A stretch of DNA of 64,000 nt from Synanceia verrucosa (taxonomy: Eukaryota > Chordata > Actinopteri > Perciformes > Synanceiidae), in contig CM056563.1 in assembly GCA_029721515.1 (NCBI GenBank), positions 13,705,454 through 13,769,453 on the forward strand, read 5' to 3'. This document shows, piece by piece, positions 21,014 to 35,479 of this stretch. Positions within the stretch are counted from its first letter, which is position 1, and each line of letters opens with the position of its first letter. Under the pieces are notes generated by a model. The model was not told the origin of the DNA and did not search any database. It saw only the letters and a list, made by a program, of their open reading frames with translations. Both the position numbers and the translations under genes were made by a program.

Positions 21014-21813
21014 GTAAGCTGCAGGAGCCTTTCCACACCGCTGAGATGGTCGTTGGTACTGATGTACTGGTGCCAAAAAAAAATCGTCCTCTGCACAAAG
21101 AGGGCCGGGGGAGGTGCGAGTGATGCTTCGTATAGCTCCATCATTTTGTCACTCAGCAGGCTGGTATTTTCACCGAGGAAACGCCTCGAATGAGAGAGGA
21201 GATGCTTTTTTTGATTCATTGCCATTAACAGGCTGATAACAGAATAAGGTTTAGAGGGTACCTGCGGCTCCGTTGGTGAATTTTGGAATAGCGCATTTTC
21301 AGGCATGTTATTGCAGATTTGGGTGAGAAAATGCAGGGGGAGCTTGATAAATTTTTTTTTACCTGACACCGTGTGCGATGTGTACCTGGCTGTTTTTTCT
21401 AGACTTGTAATCACTGTGATTATGAGGTTGTCAGTAATGCTTCTAGGTCGTATGAATTGAATTGATATTTTCCAGATTGATGGAGCTGAGCGCTTCTATC
21501 GCATCGAAATGGTCCTCTATAATCCGAGTCATTGTGGCCTGTGTGATGTAAACATATGCTCTGTAGCCTACCTGAACTGAGAGAGTGTTTTGCATGTTAT
21601 GACTAATGATTTGCTATTAATTAGCACTCCAGTCAGCATGGATTATTTCCATGCCTCCTGCAGCAGACTGATTAGGCTATAAGCTACTAATAAGCGATTT
21701 CATTACAGTACAAGGTGCGGTAATTGTTCTATTTGCATATTTACGTTATGACATGTTTGCTAATCAGTTTGCTCTTGTTATCCTTGACAGGTCATTGAGT
21801 TTTAACCAAAGTC

Positions 21814-24800
21814 ATGGGGTTCACACGTCTTGCTGTGATGCTTTCTGTCACCATGATGCACCTAGTTTCAGGTAACCATGTGTCTCCTGAGTAGTTCAGC
21901 CCCAAACATGGACTAAAAAACTTTGTTTATCTCAGACCGAGAAAAATGCTGTACCATCTATGAATTTGTTTTTTGAGCCCTGCTATTTATGTTTGTTTTC
22001 ATTTGTTTTTTTTTGTTTTGTTTTGTTTTGCATATAATTATTCCTGGCCTATTTCAGGTATGAGCTTCATGACCCCTGATCCTGACACACCGCCAACATT
22101 AACCCCAGACTCTTATCCTCTGGGTGACCTGATCCATGCTGCTCTGCAGAGTAAGGAATACTTAGGAGAGACTTCTACAGCTACAGGTATGTTAACACAG
22201 GCCTTTAAGGCTTGTTAGACTTAATACGATGGTGACTGATCATTGAAAATGGCACACATTAAACTGAATGTTTCGGCTCTGCAGGTACCACCACCAACCC
22301 GACACAGGCCGTGCCTGGGCTTGGGCAGACCGAGGCAACAGCAACAGTCATTTCACCAGGGCTGCTCACCACAGCTTTGAGCTCGTCTTCTGCTGCCAGC
22401 CAGCCCGGATCAAGGAATACCATGTCCTCAGTGCCCATAGAGGAGGAAACCACCACCACTCTGATCACCACAACCACCATAACCACAATGCACATGCCAG
22501 GTACCTGCATGCCACCGCTTGGCTTCTCCTTCATCTGTGTGGTATTTTGATTTCACTTGATGTGGTTCTGATAAAGCGATGAGAGAGCAAATAATTCACA
22601 GCTGTGGTTTTAGAGTTTTCACGTCTTCAGTCATTCATCCGCCTCTCTTTGAGGAAAGAGTAATAAAATGATCTTGACAGCCAAGGTAATGTGAAACATA
22701 AAATATTAATGATGGAATATCAACAGGTTACTGTACAATGTGACTTTTAAAAAAATGCAGCACAGGGCACAAATGTAATATAATACACATTGCTATTAGC
22801 ACTCCTTAGTTCTCCTATACACTTAGCACAAAGTGGAAGTTTTATCATCATTGCTGGATGCTGCCAAATCCTGCACACTGCACCATTAATATAGCTATGA
22901 AGTCAACATAGCTACTGGCTAATAATGCAAAGTGACATATACAATATCCCATAAACATTTTATTCTTAGCTCAGCTTATTCCCATTGTTGAACATTTCTG
23001 TTAGATAACAGTATGAGTTGAGAATGTCAGACTTGTTTGTCTTACTTATGCAGGAATAATGTTCTTTCTGTTCTTTCAAGATTTATGCTTTAAATGTTTG
23101 GAGGAAGGAAATGAAATGAAGTGAGAGTAAAGAATGAATGAAGTTCATGATGAAGTTCAGTCCTTCTTTCCTGTTTAAAGTAATCAAAGAAACATCCTCA
23201 TCTCTTCTATTTCTCCTCCATAACATATAGAAAGCAAGAAGGCACATTGATTTACCAGCTTTGAACTGCTGTGACATGAAAATCTGTAATATGTTTTACA
23301 TGTGTGAATTTTTCGACTTGGAGGATGGTGAGAATAGCTGTCACTGAAAGTAAATTCAAAATACAGCACAGGGTGATCATCCTTGCCAGTTCTTAAGTGA
23401 AAGACAGAATAAACACCTTTCCCCACATCTCTTTTTGTACATTGATGATTTTAATCCAAGTAAGAACCTTCAACTCTTTATTATTTATTGTTTTTTATAA
23501 GTCTGAAAGGACTCGATGGCTTAGAAGAGCAGATATGAAGTATGCATTAAATTATCTTTTAGTTATTATTAACAAATTAAACTTAATCAGGGAGCAAAAA
23601 AAACACAACTTACTGACTGAATAAAGAGCAACCAGGTGAACCCGTGAATACTAATATCAACACTGTTACTGTCCTAATATGATAAGAAGAGAAGCATTAA
23701 TTTGACAAATCAGTCAGTCAACAATGCCCTCATGACCAGAATACTAATAGGCAGTGATGAAGAACAGAACAGCATCCTTGTTAGAAATTAAGTTAAGTGA
23801 AACAACATTACAGCATCAGCTGTGCAGCATCTCACTGCAGGTGGATGAAAGCTGTTACTCACTCTGGTCATGAAATAAAAGCACCATCACAGCAACAGTT
23901 ACCAATGATAGTTGAGGAAATATGATTGAGCATGTAGGAGGTGGGTCAGGTTGTTTACACCAGATGTGTGGAGCGATATATTCATAAGAGATAAATGATC
24001 AGTGAGGTGTGTGTATTTGTCACCTGCCTACTCTGTTGCTCCATTGTTTTTATTATGTTTTTACTGTGAATTATGATTTCAACCACCTGTGAAACACCCT
24101 GCAAGTAGCAAGAATATATCTCAAACATGTTCCAGTCATTGTCAAAGAAAATGGACTTACAATGAATAGTTTCACAGTTTATAAATAATATTCTCTGTCT
24201 TGCCAAGATTGTGAGGATAAGATCAATACCATCTCTTGTCTGTACGGAAATATGAAGCCACAGCCGGTTCGCTTAGCTTAGCACAAAGACTGGAAACAAG
24301 GGGAAACAGCAAGCATGGCTCTAGCAAGGTCACAAAATCAGCTACTGTAAATTTCATTAATCAACATGTTTTACCTTGTTTGTTTAGGACAAAATACAGT
24401 GGAAAAACATCATATCACACTTTTACAGGGGGCATGTGCTGGACTACTTCTTAGCTGGTTGACCAGTTTTTGGGCAGTTTTATACAAGCTGCTTGCTTGA
24501 CAGTTGAGTTTTTACAATGGACATGCTACATGTTAATGTCAATTATATGGATATGTTCATAAAGAGAAATGCGTTGTGCTGTTGGGGGAGGCCTGAAGGG
24601 CCTTTTTCACTAGGCCTTTCACTGCGTTCATTTAACAAAATGACAATACTGGGCTTGTTTTTTTTTTTATTTTAATCTTGTTTAAATCTAGAAACCCTAG
24701 CTTTAATTCACAACATCTCAATGAGATGAGATAAAACGAACGCTGTGTTGTGGACACAACTTATGATCCATTTTCTGCCAAGAAAGAAACTCAAATCCTG

Positions 24801-27800
24801 TTCATCTTTATCAATGGCAGAGAGGTGCTGCATCTAAACAGCCACAATTTTAGTTTACTCTTAAATTTGTGTAGCCGCCTACATAGTGATTTATTTAGGA
24901 CAAATCCACCACATTTCTTACCATTGTTAGCCAAATGTCACCTCTCCAGATGCCACTGGTATTACAAGAGGTGGTCAATAATTTGATTCTACCAAAGCAT
25001 AGCTATCCTTTCAGTCATGCGGTCAATAAAATAATTTAATGCAGTGCGATCCAATACAGCACAGCTTCACCCAAGGCAGTGTTCACTGTTAGGTTTTCTC
25101 CACTGTTTTTATTGGGCTCAGATTGAATTCTTCTGTCCCACAAACCAGCATTGTGCTGCTCCTAGCCCCTTATCTGCGATGAAACATGATGTTGTAATTG
25201 GTACTTTATTTGTTATCATTATATCATCATTATTATTTTTTTATTTTTTATTTTTTTTTACCAAATCATAATTTTGATGTTTATTACATAATGCCACAGT
25301 ACCAGTATGAAGACAGCAGGTAGGACCAGTTGAAGGTCCAGCCAGTGTATTCATGTTATTCATTTTAAAAACAGTAAACCAAACAAAAACACAAATGCAA
25401 ACAGAACAAATGTCCTGCACTTGCTAGTTCTCAGTCCAGCACAAACCAAAACTCCAGTAATGTATGCGACTACAGTTTGTTACAGCAACTTAATAAAATG
25501 AAAAGCGGATTCATCACCACAGTAGCTTTACCTACAGAATGTATGTGCATGTTTTCCACATGCCACAAAGGTTTGCAATAGGAGATGAGATTTTCCTGGA
25601 ACCCAGTGATGATTCTCTTTATCTATTTGGTGTTTTGATGATTTGCACATCACGGTGTGTGTCACTGGCTATCCAGCAGTGGACAGCTATGTTGTAGTCA
25701 AGGATGGCAATGATTTGCATCCCTCACCACTGACCTACTTTTTACATATTAACAACCCAGATTGTGATTTCTTTTTTTTACACTAATGTTGAAGGGCGCT
25801 CACCCAAGAAGACCTTTCCAAAGTCATTAAAATAATCTTCTATATATTTGTTATTGTTTTTATCCATTCATCTACCATTAAATGTATTTATGCACACTAT
25901 AAAAACAGGTTTAATTTCATGACCTGTACGGTTATAATTCTTGACGGCATCAACCATATTGCTTGCAGGATGAAGGTCTTTCTTTTAGTTTCTTTCTTTC
26001 AGTACTAAATCAATACAGCTTCACTATGCATTTGACAGCAGCATGAAAGGTATTTGTAGCCCATCTGCACCATCTCATTTGAGTAGCAGAAACACACATG
26101 CCTCAGTTAATGCAGAACAAATGCTGCGCAGCCAGCTTTGTGCTTCCTATGTGCTTCTGCAAACATTTGATATTTTCTTCTGATAACCAGGAATTCTGCA
26201 TAACTTCTCAGTTTAGACAAAATATTGTCAGAAGTGTAGGAGGCATCTAAGAGAATCAGAGGACATTCAGTGCAATAAAAGACAACTTTTCTTGCATCTT
26301 CACATCGGTGAATGCTCACAGAAGCAATGGCTCCTACCAATCCTCATCCAACAAAAGGTAGCAGCATTGTGCCTCATCAGTAATTTTCATCAGTAAGTAA
26401 ATACATAGTGACATTTCAAGATTATCCTGTTATTATTGTTACAGCATAATGAACTATGTCATAGTGGGGAGGGCACAGGTGTTAATGGCTGAGAAGAGAT
26501 GACCTGAATTTCCTCAGGCTTACATGCATATTTATTTGCTTTTGCACGGAGCGCGTGTGACAATATCACTCGCTTGAAGTCCAATCTATGAGCTCTCATT
26601 GCTTAGCAACTTACAAAAAGTACTCAACCAAAGTTGTTAAACTCCATTGAGTTAGAATGTTGTGAGCCATGCTGTTCATGCTTTTTCAAGTCATTCCTGT
26701 ATGAGGGGAATGTAGCTTATTTGATCTATACCACGACACACATTTTTCACATTTTTATTCTCTTGCCCTTTTCCTCTTTTCACAGTACAATGCAACGCAA
26801 CTTTGTCAGCAATGGAGGATGTTGTTGAGTCACCAGATCCTGCATCATCGTCCTCTCCTTTTTCCCCCCTGGAATGCACCTACAGCATTACTGTGTATGC
26901 AGGCTATGGTGTGGAAATTCAGGTACTGTGCATTGTCTCTTCTATTTTATAAATTCTTTTCAAAGACATTTTTCCTCTGTAAAATGGTCCGTTTTAATGT
27001 TGTCCATTTCCCATAGCTCACTGTAGAACTGCTTTCTGTTTGTTAATGTTTGTTCATCTTAAAGGTGCAATGTTATAGCTATAATAGGTATGGTATGAGT
27101 TGGATAAGGCCTTTTTTTCCATCCAGGTGAGGAAGGTTAACCTTTCCAAGAAAGAGTCTCTGACAATCATGGGCTATGGAGGTTTGGCACCAGAGCTCTT
27201 AGCCAACGAGACTCTGATGAGAGAGGGTCAGGTGATCCGCAGCACAACCAATCAGGTGTACATTCACTATCGTAGTCTCCGACAGACCAACCATGGCGTG
27301 TTCAGCCTCCACTATCAAGGTAAACTAACACTTTGGGTTTTATAAAACAAATAAAAAATGTCATTTTATAAACAGAGTCACACCACTGAATGTATGATTG
27401 AATGAATGTTGAATGTAGAGGGGATAGTTTTGACAGCATGGAGGTGCTGGAGATTTAAGGAAGGCATTTATCAGTAGAAAGATTTCTTTAAAATGTGAGA
27501 GAAAAGATCATTTTTGAATGTTGGAACATCAACTTGCATTTCAGCTTACAAAATGAACTTAATTCTTTTCCTGTTTTATCAACAGCCTTTCTGCTGTCCT
27601 GTCCGTTTCCTCTCTCTCCTGAGGGTGGCGGAGTGACAGTGACGGACATCCATCCTGGAGGTCAGGCACACTTCCACTGTGATCCAGGTTTCCAGGTTCG
27701 CGGACATGAGGTGGCTACTTGTGTCAACACAACACAGCCACACTGGAGCACCCCTGAGCCACAGTGTGTCGGTCAGTAACTTTGGATGGATGGATGGAGG

Positions 27801-30800
27801 GATGGAGGGATGGCTGGTCTTTAGATAACAGTGTGATTGAAAATAATGTATTTTTTTCTCGTAGCTGTGTCTTGTGGAGGGTGGATTCGTAATGCAACAG
27901 TTGGCCGGATACTGTCTCCACCTCCTCCATCTGTCAGCAACCACAGTAATGGAAATAACCTGAGCTGTCACTGGTTAATAGAAGCCAAAGAGGGGCACAG
28001 ACTGCACTTACACTTTGAGAGGATCGCACTGCTGGATGAAGCTGATGATAAGTAAGTTTGTGTTTTCACTACTTTGAATATCTCCGATTCAGTTTTTCTG
28101 ACACCTGTTGATATATATAGTTCTAGTATCTTTTCACAAATGAGGCTGGTACACCTAACTTCCAAAATTAATGAAGACTTTTGTTTAGTATCTCGTATGT
28201 GACACCAGATGCGGTGAAGTTGATTGCCTTTAATCTGCTATCCATCCACATTAATACCATATCTATTCAAACACTCAACGTGTCCCTCTCCTCTCGAGCT
28301 TTCATCTGGGATCTTTGTGGTCTGTTCCTCTCAGGTTAATTGTGCGCAGTGGAAACAGTTCCCTGTCTGCGCCGCTCTTTGACTCAGACCTGGATGACGT
28401 CCCAGAGCATGGGTTGCTAAGTGAGAGCTCCACACTGTACCTGGAGCTCACAGCTGATTCTTCCTCCATCCCTCTGCTCCTGGCACTGCGATACGAGGGT
28501 GAGCCGAGAGACTCTGAATAATCCTTACATCAGGTCTTTTCTACATTCGGCTAAACAAAAAGGCAGTGTGTCGCTGCACTTCCTTCTAACCTCATTATTG
28601 TATAATATTTAATACCCAATTGGATATGATTCATGATAGAAATACTAGAATCCAGCAGTTCTGAGAATTCAAAGGCCTCTGAGGTGATACATCACTTCTT
28701 ACCGGTTATTTTAATCTCAAAAACACTCTTGGAAGGTTGGCATTTCTTATATTGATACATTATAGATAATTTAGTTTGATAATTGGTTGGTTGAAAATCT
28801 AGAAAATCAAGGGTTTTTCTTATTAAATGGTTGTTGTGATTAAGAGGGGCATAACGAGTGCTTACAGTCTGCCCACGCTCAGTGGGATTCATTTCAGGTT
28901 TTAGAGTTTTACACCTGGGTTTTTCTAGCTATGAGGTTTTGCGATTATGTGTCATCCCAAGTGAAAATGTGGCACTGCTTCCTCCTCAATTGACAAGGTA
29001 TGGTTGCTTAATTTCGTAGAGCATAAGAGCACCTACGTGAATACCAAATATACCTAGGGAATGAGCAAATACTTTTTCTGATTAGCTCTCACATCTAATT
29101 TCTGTTTGTTTTTTAGCTTTTGATGATGAACACTGCTGGGAGCCCTACATGCCTCATGGAAATTTCAGCAGCAGCGACATCACATATCAGCTGGGCACCA
29201 CTGTCACCTTCACCTGCTCTCCAGGATTTGTTATGGAACAAGGTTCAGGAACGATTGAATGTGTCGATCCCAGCAATCCCCACTGGAATGACAGTGAGCC
29301 TGTGTGCAGAGGTGAGTTTCAGGATTAAGAAGTTGTATTTCAAAAAAAGTGAATCCAATATGTCAGTCTTTATGCCAGCAGTTAATTCTCTAATTAAAAT
29401 TGAGATTGTTTTGAGATCCACACCTGAAGCCTCAAGATGTTGTAGCTTCCTTACTGCAGCCACACTGACAGAGTTATCTGCTGAACTGCTCGCATGCTGT
29501 GAAGAGTGAGATCAACACTGACAGATATAAAACTAGCGACAGAGACGCTGCACTGGGTCAGAGACTGGCTGAAAACACAGGCGCTATTACTTCAGCCAAG
29601 CGAAAGATAAGCCGAAAGCCATATGCTGTGTGATATTTTTGCTTGTAGCTCATCCATCCATCCATTATCTACCGCTTATCCTCATAGGGTCGTGGGGGGG
29701 CTGGAGCCTATCCCAGCTGTCTTAGGGTGAATGGCAGTGTACACCCTGGACAAGTGTCCACCTCATCACAGGACACATAGAGACAGACAAACACTCACAC
29801 TCACATTCACACCTACGGACAATTTAAATTAGCCAATTAACTTAATCCCCATGCATGTTTTATGGATGGTGGGAGGAAGCCGGAGTACCCGGAGAGAACC
29901 CACGCAGACACAAGGAGAACGTGCAAACTCCACACAGAAAGGCCCCGGGCCGGGATTCGAACCCGGTACCTTCTTGCTGTGAGGCGACAGTGCTAACCAC
30001 TCATACACAATTTAATACGGGAAGTTAATGCTGGGGTCAGTAACTTGAATGTTTTTTAACATTTGTCCAGAGTATCCATGTATGGCGATGGACTGTTTAC
30101 AATGTTTGTAGGTGTGATTGATAATATTTTATAGTGTTTATTCTGCTTCCCAAGTGAATGGGCAATGACATGCTTATTTATACATGATTTTTGTGAGAGT
30201 AAGTCAGCAACATTCTCTGAACACTACAAACTGAATTTGTTCTCACAGGTAAAACAGTCTGCATAGAAATAGAAGTGCTGCATTTGTCTCCTACTGTATC
30301 AGTGCAGTTTGCACCCCTGAGTTGTCATCTCCCTGCTGACACACTTTCCTAGCTGTTTGTGTTGTATTTATCTGCAAGGACAGGTTGCTGTGGCTAATTT
30401 GAGGTAATGAGGTAATAGTGTCATTCTTCATGCTGCAGAATAATAAACAACAGGCAGGCTACAAATAGGGAACTAATGTTTTTAATAATGCCATGGAAAC
30501 AGCACAGATAATGTAAATAAGGAAAGGTTTTAATAAAGCTGTTGCTTATGTTGCTATATATTATTCAGTACATCTCTCTTCTTTATGCGCCTCCTGAAAT
30601 CTTTATCATCTCTTCTTGATCGTTTTGCTGTCTTTATTTATTTTCTCTCTCTCTATTAATTATTCATTTTTCTCCAGTTGCTTCTTTTTTTCCAGTTTCT
30701 CTTCTTATTTCATCACCCCTTTCATCATCTGTCTGTCTACCAGTCCATGTCCTCCCCTCATTTTCTCTCCTCTCTTCTGCTCTGCAAAGCTCTGTGTGGA

Positions 30801-33800
30801 GGGGAGTTGACCGGGCCGTCGGGCACCATCCTGTCTCCTAATTGGCCCCAGAGCTACTCCAAGGGACAAGACTGTGTATGGCAGATCCATGGCAACGAGG
30901 AGAAACGCATTGAACTCGACATCCAGATGTGAGTATCGCTAATTTACGTAATTGGCAATTAACTAACCATGTTTTGTTTGTTTGTAATTTCATACTGACT
31001 TGGCAAAAACATGGTACCTCTGCAAATATGGTAACATAATACCTCCACTTCATGCTGAGTTCAAATTCTCACTGAGCCTGACAGGTGCCACAGCTCAGAT
31101 TATAGTTATTATGTACTGTAATAATGACATTGACACATTTAATTTCACACACTAAATCAGTGAATATGAATTTAGTATGTGTGAGTAGCACATTACAGAA
31201 CATTTTGTGTTATTTAATATGCCAGCCAAAATCAGAAAATACCCCGGAGTACCTCCAAATTACTGCTTATCATTGACATTAATATTTGATTAATTTACAT
31301 CACTATGCTCTGAGCACTAAATGTAAAGATCTGTTTAATATGTAGATTTATCTCTTCATACTGACAAATGATTATATTTTACATGCCAAGGGTTTACCAT
31401 GCAATGTGTCTGAAGTCCAGAAAAGAAACAGCAAGATTGTTCCATAAATGTCCTCACAATGTAATTTATTCCCCTTGTCCTTTGGTTGCCAACTGAGCTG
31501 CAAAATCATTAATAATAAAAATCAATTTATAATGCATGCTAGTGTCAAATCCACTTCATACCCTACATATAAACAGTTAAACCCATGTTATTCTATTTTA
31601 TTCTTCTCATTTTAACATCTCTTAAGAAAAAAATGAATTTGAAGTAAAACCTCATTTCTTTTTTTCTAACTCGTATCTCCTTTTTAAAGTTTAAATATCC
31701 GCCACACCGATGTGCTGACCGTTTTTGATGGACGTGACCTCATGTCCCATGTGATGGGACAATACCTGGGGTCCAGAGAGCGTTTCCAGGTTGTGTCTGG
31801 GGGGTCGGAAGTCACCATTCAGTTTCAGAGCGACTCAGATGATTCCAGCTTCATCCTCAGTCAAGGATTCCTCATTCATTATCGTGGTAAGAACACTCCC
31901 TAAGTGGTTTTATGGCTCATAGTGTAAACATTTTGTGTTATTTACTTTGAAAATATTCAGTAGGTGTGTGTAAACTTTAAAACAAGTGAGCGTTGATCTG
32001 AAGAATAGATGGTGAACAGCCTATTTTAATTCCTCTCGTCGCTGTGTCTCTGGGCAGAGGTTGAGCCAAACGACACCTGCCCTACTCTCCCTCAAATCGA
32101 TTTCGGCTGGATCAGCTCATCTCACTCCTCCCCTGTGAGAGGCAGTGTGTTGACCTATCAGTGCCAACCAGGATATGACATCAGTGGCTCTGACATCATC
32201 ACCTGCCAATGGGACCTCTCCTGGAGCAGCACTCCACCCACATGTGTCAAAGGTGCGATGCACTGTGGGACATGCTTTAAAGATCTTTAAATGCTTTAAC
32301 ACACAATAGTATTTAAAATGTTAGCACTGTATGTATGTAACATTAGATTAATAAATGGAAACATTGGTTGTGGTGTTTTATTCTTAGACAAAACATGTCC
32401 AGGTTTTAACTTTTGTCAGAAACTTTTAATGCGCGCTCTTGCTATTGTTCATGTGTGTCCCTCTCTGTCCCTCACAGTCCAGCAGTGTCCTGACCCAGGA
32501 GAGGTGGTAAACGGAGCGCGCTCTGTTCGACCTGAAGCAGGTTTTGCAGTTGGAACGGTCGTCCGTTTCTCTTGTAACCAGGGTTATCAACTGGAAGGTC
32601 CGAGCCAAATCTCCTGCCACGGACGAGACACCGGCACCCCCAAATGGAGCGACCGTAGCCCCAAGTGTGTCTGTAAGTCCTTTTGCTGCCCCCTACAGGC
32701 CTGTTTATGATCCTCATTGAGACACTTAAAATACTGTCCTCTTTGTGTTTTTGTGCTCTTAACAGTAAAATATGACCCATGCCCAAACCCTGGTGTCCCT
32801 GATAATGGTTACCAAACCTTGTACAAGCACAGCTACCAGGCAGGAGAAACTCTACGTTTCTTCTGTTACGAGGGATACGAACTCATCGGTGAGGTCATCA
32901 TCAGCTGTGTTCCCGGCCATCCGTCTCAGTGGAACAGCCCGCCACCCTTTTGCAAAGGTAAAGGTTGTCACATTAAAATTAATGAGGTTAACTTTTTAAA
33001 TGTTAGCGGTTTTGTTTTGACACTCATTATTTTACTAATAGAACATAGATTTGAACAAAAATATGTCAATGAGATTGTGAAGGAGCATTTAGGACTGGGT
33101 ATATTTATAATCAGTTCATTTACTTCTGTGTCTCCTTTTCATCTTCATTTCACACAGTGGCATATGAGGAGCTTTTGGAAGATCACAAATTAGAAGGTGA
33201 ATTATTTCTCTTCTCCTATTTTTGAGGCGTATAAAAATAAGTGTATATGACTATATTTATATATTCAAAAGGATCCCCTAATATTCAGATCATGTAGGGC
33301 AATCTTTTTTTGTGCACTGAAACACTTACAACAGGAGATACAACAAGTTTACAACCATCTTTCAATGTATTTCACAAACTATTTAGTGGAATTAATATTC
33401 ATATTACATAGATTAAATGTTTTTAAAAGTGATAATTGGTGTATTACAATGCTGGGTTTCTCCGGATATAGCAGCCTCTTTTTAATTTGTCTGACATTAT
33501 AACCAAATCAACAAGTGTGTTGTGAGCAGACAAAACAAGGTTGATTAAAATGCTTTATCTTTTGATTATTTTTTTTTGACTATTTCGCAGTGTCCCAGTC
33601 ATTCGAGCCGTCTCATCAGATCCTGAGTGAGAACATTGCTTTGGCAATAATTCTCCCAATCATCCTGGTCATCCTCCTGATTGGAGGAATTTACATGTAC
33701 TATACAAAGTAAGTTCCCTGGGTGGCATTTAATCCTTGATTGACCTCAGTTCACAGTAATATATAAAGTGTAGTCTTTATTCATGTGGTCATATTTGGGT

Positions 33801-34081
33801 TTATTTTCTCACTCACAGCATATGCAGACTAGAATGGAAGCCGCTCTTCTGGAAGTCTCTGTCTCACACACACTCCTACAGTCCCATTACAGTCGAGTCT
33901 GACTTCAACAACCCTCTTTATGAGGCAGGGGTACGTATAAGGCTGACACTTTTTTCTTTTAATTAGTATTTGTTTTAACTGAGACTTAAGAATAGTTGGT
34001 ATTTGTCTTAAATTATTTTTTTTCCTGATTTATTTCTTACTTTTTCCACAGGATACACGGGAATATGAGGTATCCATTTAA
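21814..34081 (+). CDS. sez6l2: Seizure 6-like protein 2
   Basis: Type I neuronal membrane protein of the SEZ6 family, with roles in synapse formation and complement regulation. Eighteen coding exons: 21814-21871, 22058-22186, 22285-22500, 26786-26922, 27127-27319, 27586-27771, 27865-28051, 28335-28498, 29117-29311, 30790-30928, 31690-31886, 32058-32252, 32478-32672, 32766-32957, 33158-33196, 33591-33708, 33819-33930, 34052-34081. All are GT-AG and in phase, giving 893 aa (human about 910). Order: signal peptide (1-19), Thr/Ser/Pro-rich mucin-like region (about 60-134), CUB1, sushi1, CUB2, sushi2, CUB3, sushi3-5, membrane segment (about 823-845), short cytoplasmic tail with NPLYE and C-terminal REYEVSI. 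Each sushi is one exon with paired Cys and Trp. NPLYE may be an NPxY-like endocytic signal; that is inference. Confidence 0.95.
24180..24480. repeat. Interspersed repeat in sez6l2 intron 3
   Basis: The stretch with CGCTTAGCTTAGCACAAAGA followed by CTGGAAACAAGGGGAAACAG and ATGGCTCTAGCAAGGTCACA closely follows a high-copy fish repeat I remember, in which this block recurs with few changes. Boundaries are approximate and the family name is not assigned. Confidence 0.6.
29649..30003 (-). mobile_element. tRNA-derived SINE, near full length, in sez6l2 intron 9
   Basis: Read on the minus strand, it starts near 30003 with AGTGGTTAGCACTGTCGCC, a tRNA-like A-box region, then GGGTTCGAATCCC, a consensus Pol III B box. 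The body is shared with 14539-14796, 37637-37740 and 43926-44040, and the element ends in (ATGG)-type repeats at 29650-29665. This is the only copy in the window with the tRNA head. It is not a functional tRNA gene because the anticodon arm and 3' half do not fold as one. Confidence 0.85.
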
Positions 34082-34618
34082 AGGAGAAAATGTCTTGGTG
34101 AGAACTGAAAATTAAGGAAAGATTAAATTCTTTTGGAATTAATTAATTCCTTAGTATTATATGGCCTCACTCCCCTAATTATCTTTATGTTTTACCATCA
34201 CTGTATCTCTGGTTTATCAGTTTGTGGAAGTGCTTTATTTTGATTTGTTGCACTGATGCGGTGGTCTGCAGAGCGTGGGTCCTACTTCACGGCCCAACGT
34301 TCTGTATCACTGGGACTGGTGCCTTATGAAGAGTAAGACATTGATAACAAACAAATATAACAATTTGGGAGGCAAAGAACAAGAGAGGAGAAAAGGGTGA
34401 AAGGGATAGATTATTTATTATGTTCAAGTATTATGAGGCCCAAACATTAGAGAACATGGCAATACTTTATTTATAACTATCAAAAGTTACAGTCATGCGC
34501 ATACAGTGTATACTGAATGTTTTTCTTTCATTATACATTTCACAAAGTAAAAGGGAAGAATACTCCAGTTTTCATTTTAAGAAAAAAATTGAGATGAGCA
34601 GTCATTTCCTTTCTCTGT

Positions 34619-34664
<46 letters not shown>

Positions 34665-35470
34665 TTGAATGTAAATATCTGACTTAATATTGACTGAGGT
34701 TGATATATACACTAAATCTTATATATAAGCCTCATATATACACTTATACATGGTGGTGGGAGGTTATATATTTTCATTATGTATGTAATGAAAATTCAGT
34801 GCCAAAATATAATGTTAAATAATTTAATGTCCCTAAGTGTTTCATCTGTTGTTGCAATACTGTTTACAAAGGCAGTTTATTTTATTCTTCGCTGTTTCTG
34901 GAGTGCGTTGCCACCCAGTGTCACTTGACATGTAAGGAAAAGGGAAGAACATGAATGTCATTATGCTTAGAGCATGCACTGATTGTAAATTATATTGCTT
35001 CTGCTCAATCTTGCCATTATCATTATAGTTACTGACAGTTATTGTTATCAGATTTGATGTTGTATGCACTATGTTGATGAAAAATTACAAACTTGGCTGC
35101 TTGCTGTGATGCATTATGTATTTATTTACAACTGATTGTTTGAACAGTGAATGTAATCTCATTCGCTGTGCCAAATGAAGGATCCTGGAGACTGTTGCTT
35201 TGTAGACTTAATTCTTCTCTTATCATCAGTAGCATTCTTTGGTTCATATATAAATACACTCTTTTGAAGGCAGTAATTTATTTGCTGAACTGGAAATAAA
35301 GTCTCTGTTGAGTGGTGTAAAACTTGTAGAAATGAGCTTTTATGTTCATGACAAAGCATGCATTGATACACAAAACATCTCACTGGAAAAGTAATGGTAT
35401 GTTTTAGAGATCATTTGGAACTTGTAGAGCTTTTTTCTTCATAGCTAACTAAGGAAATTTGAAATAAAGA
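34082..35470 (+). other. Probable sez6l2 3' UTR
   Basis: No coding frame follows the sez6l2 stop. AATAAA hexamers lie at 35295-35300 and 35463-35468, which would give a 3' UTR of about 1.2-1.4 kb. A (CA)n tract sits inside at 34622-34662. The extent is inferred. Confidence 0.45.
34622..34662. repeat. (CA)n microsatellite
   Basis: About 20 uninterrupted CA units, likely within the sez6l2 3' UTR. Confidence 0.97.
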
Positions 35471-35479
35471 GTGGGGCAT

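Noticed and set aside
20820..21414. Minus-strand frames of 92-153 aa upstream of asphd1
   Set aside because: They lie in the GC-rich promoter and 5' UTR area, overlap each other in different frames and show no recognisable domain.
29940..30003. tRNA gene
   Set aside because: A and B boxes belong to the SINE head; the sequence does not complete a cloverleaf and continues into the SINE body.
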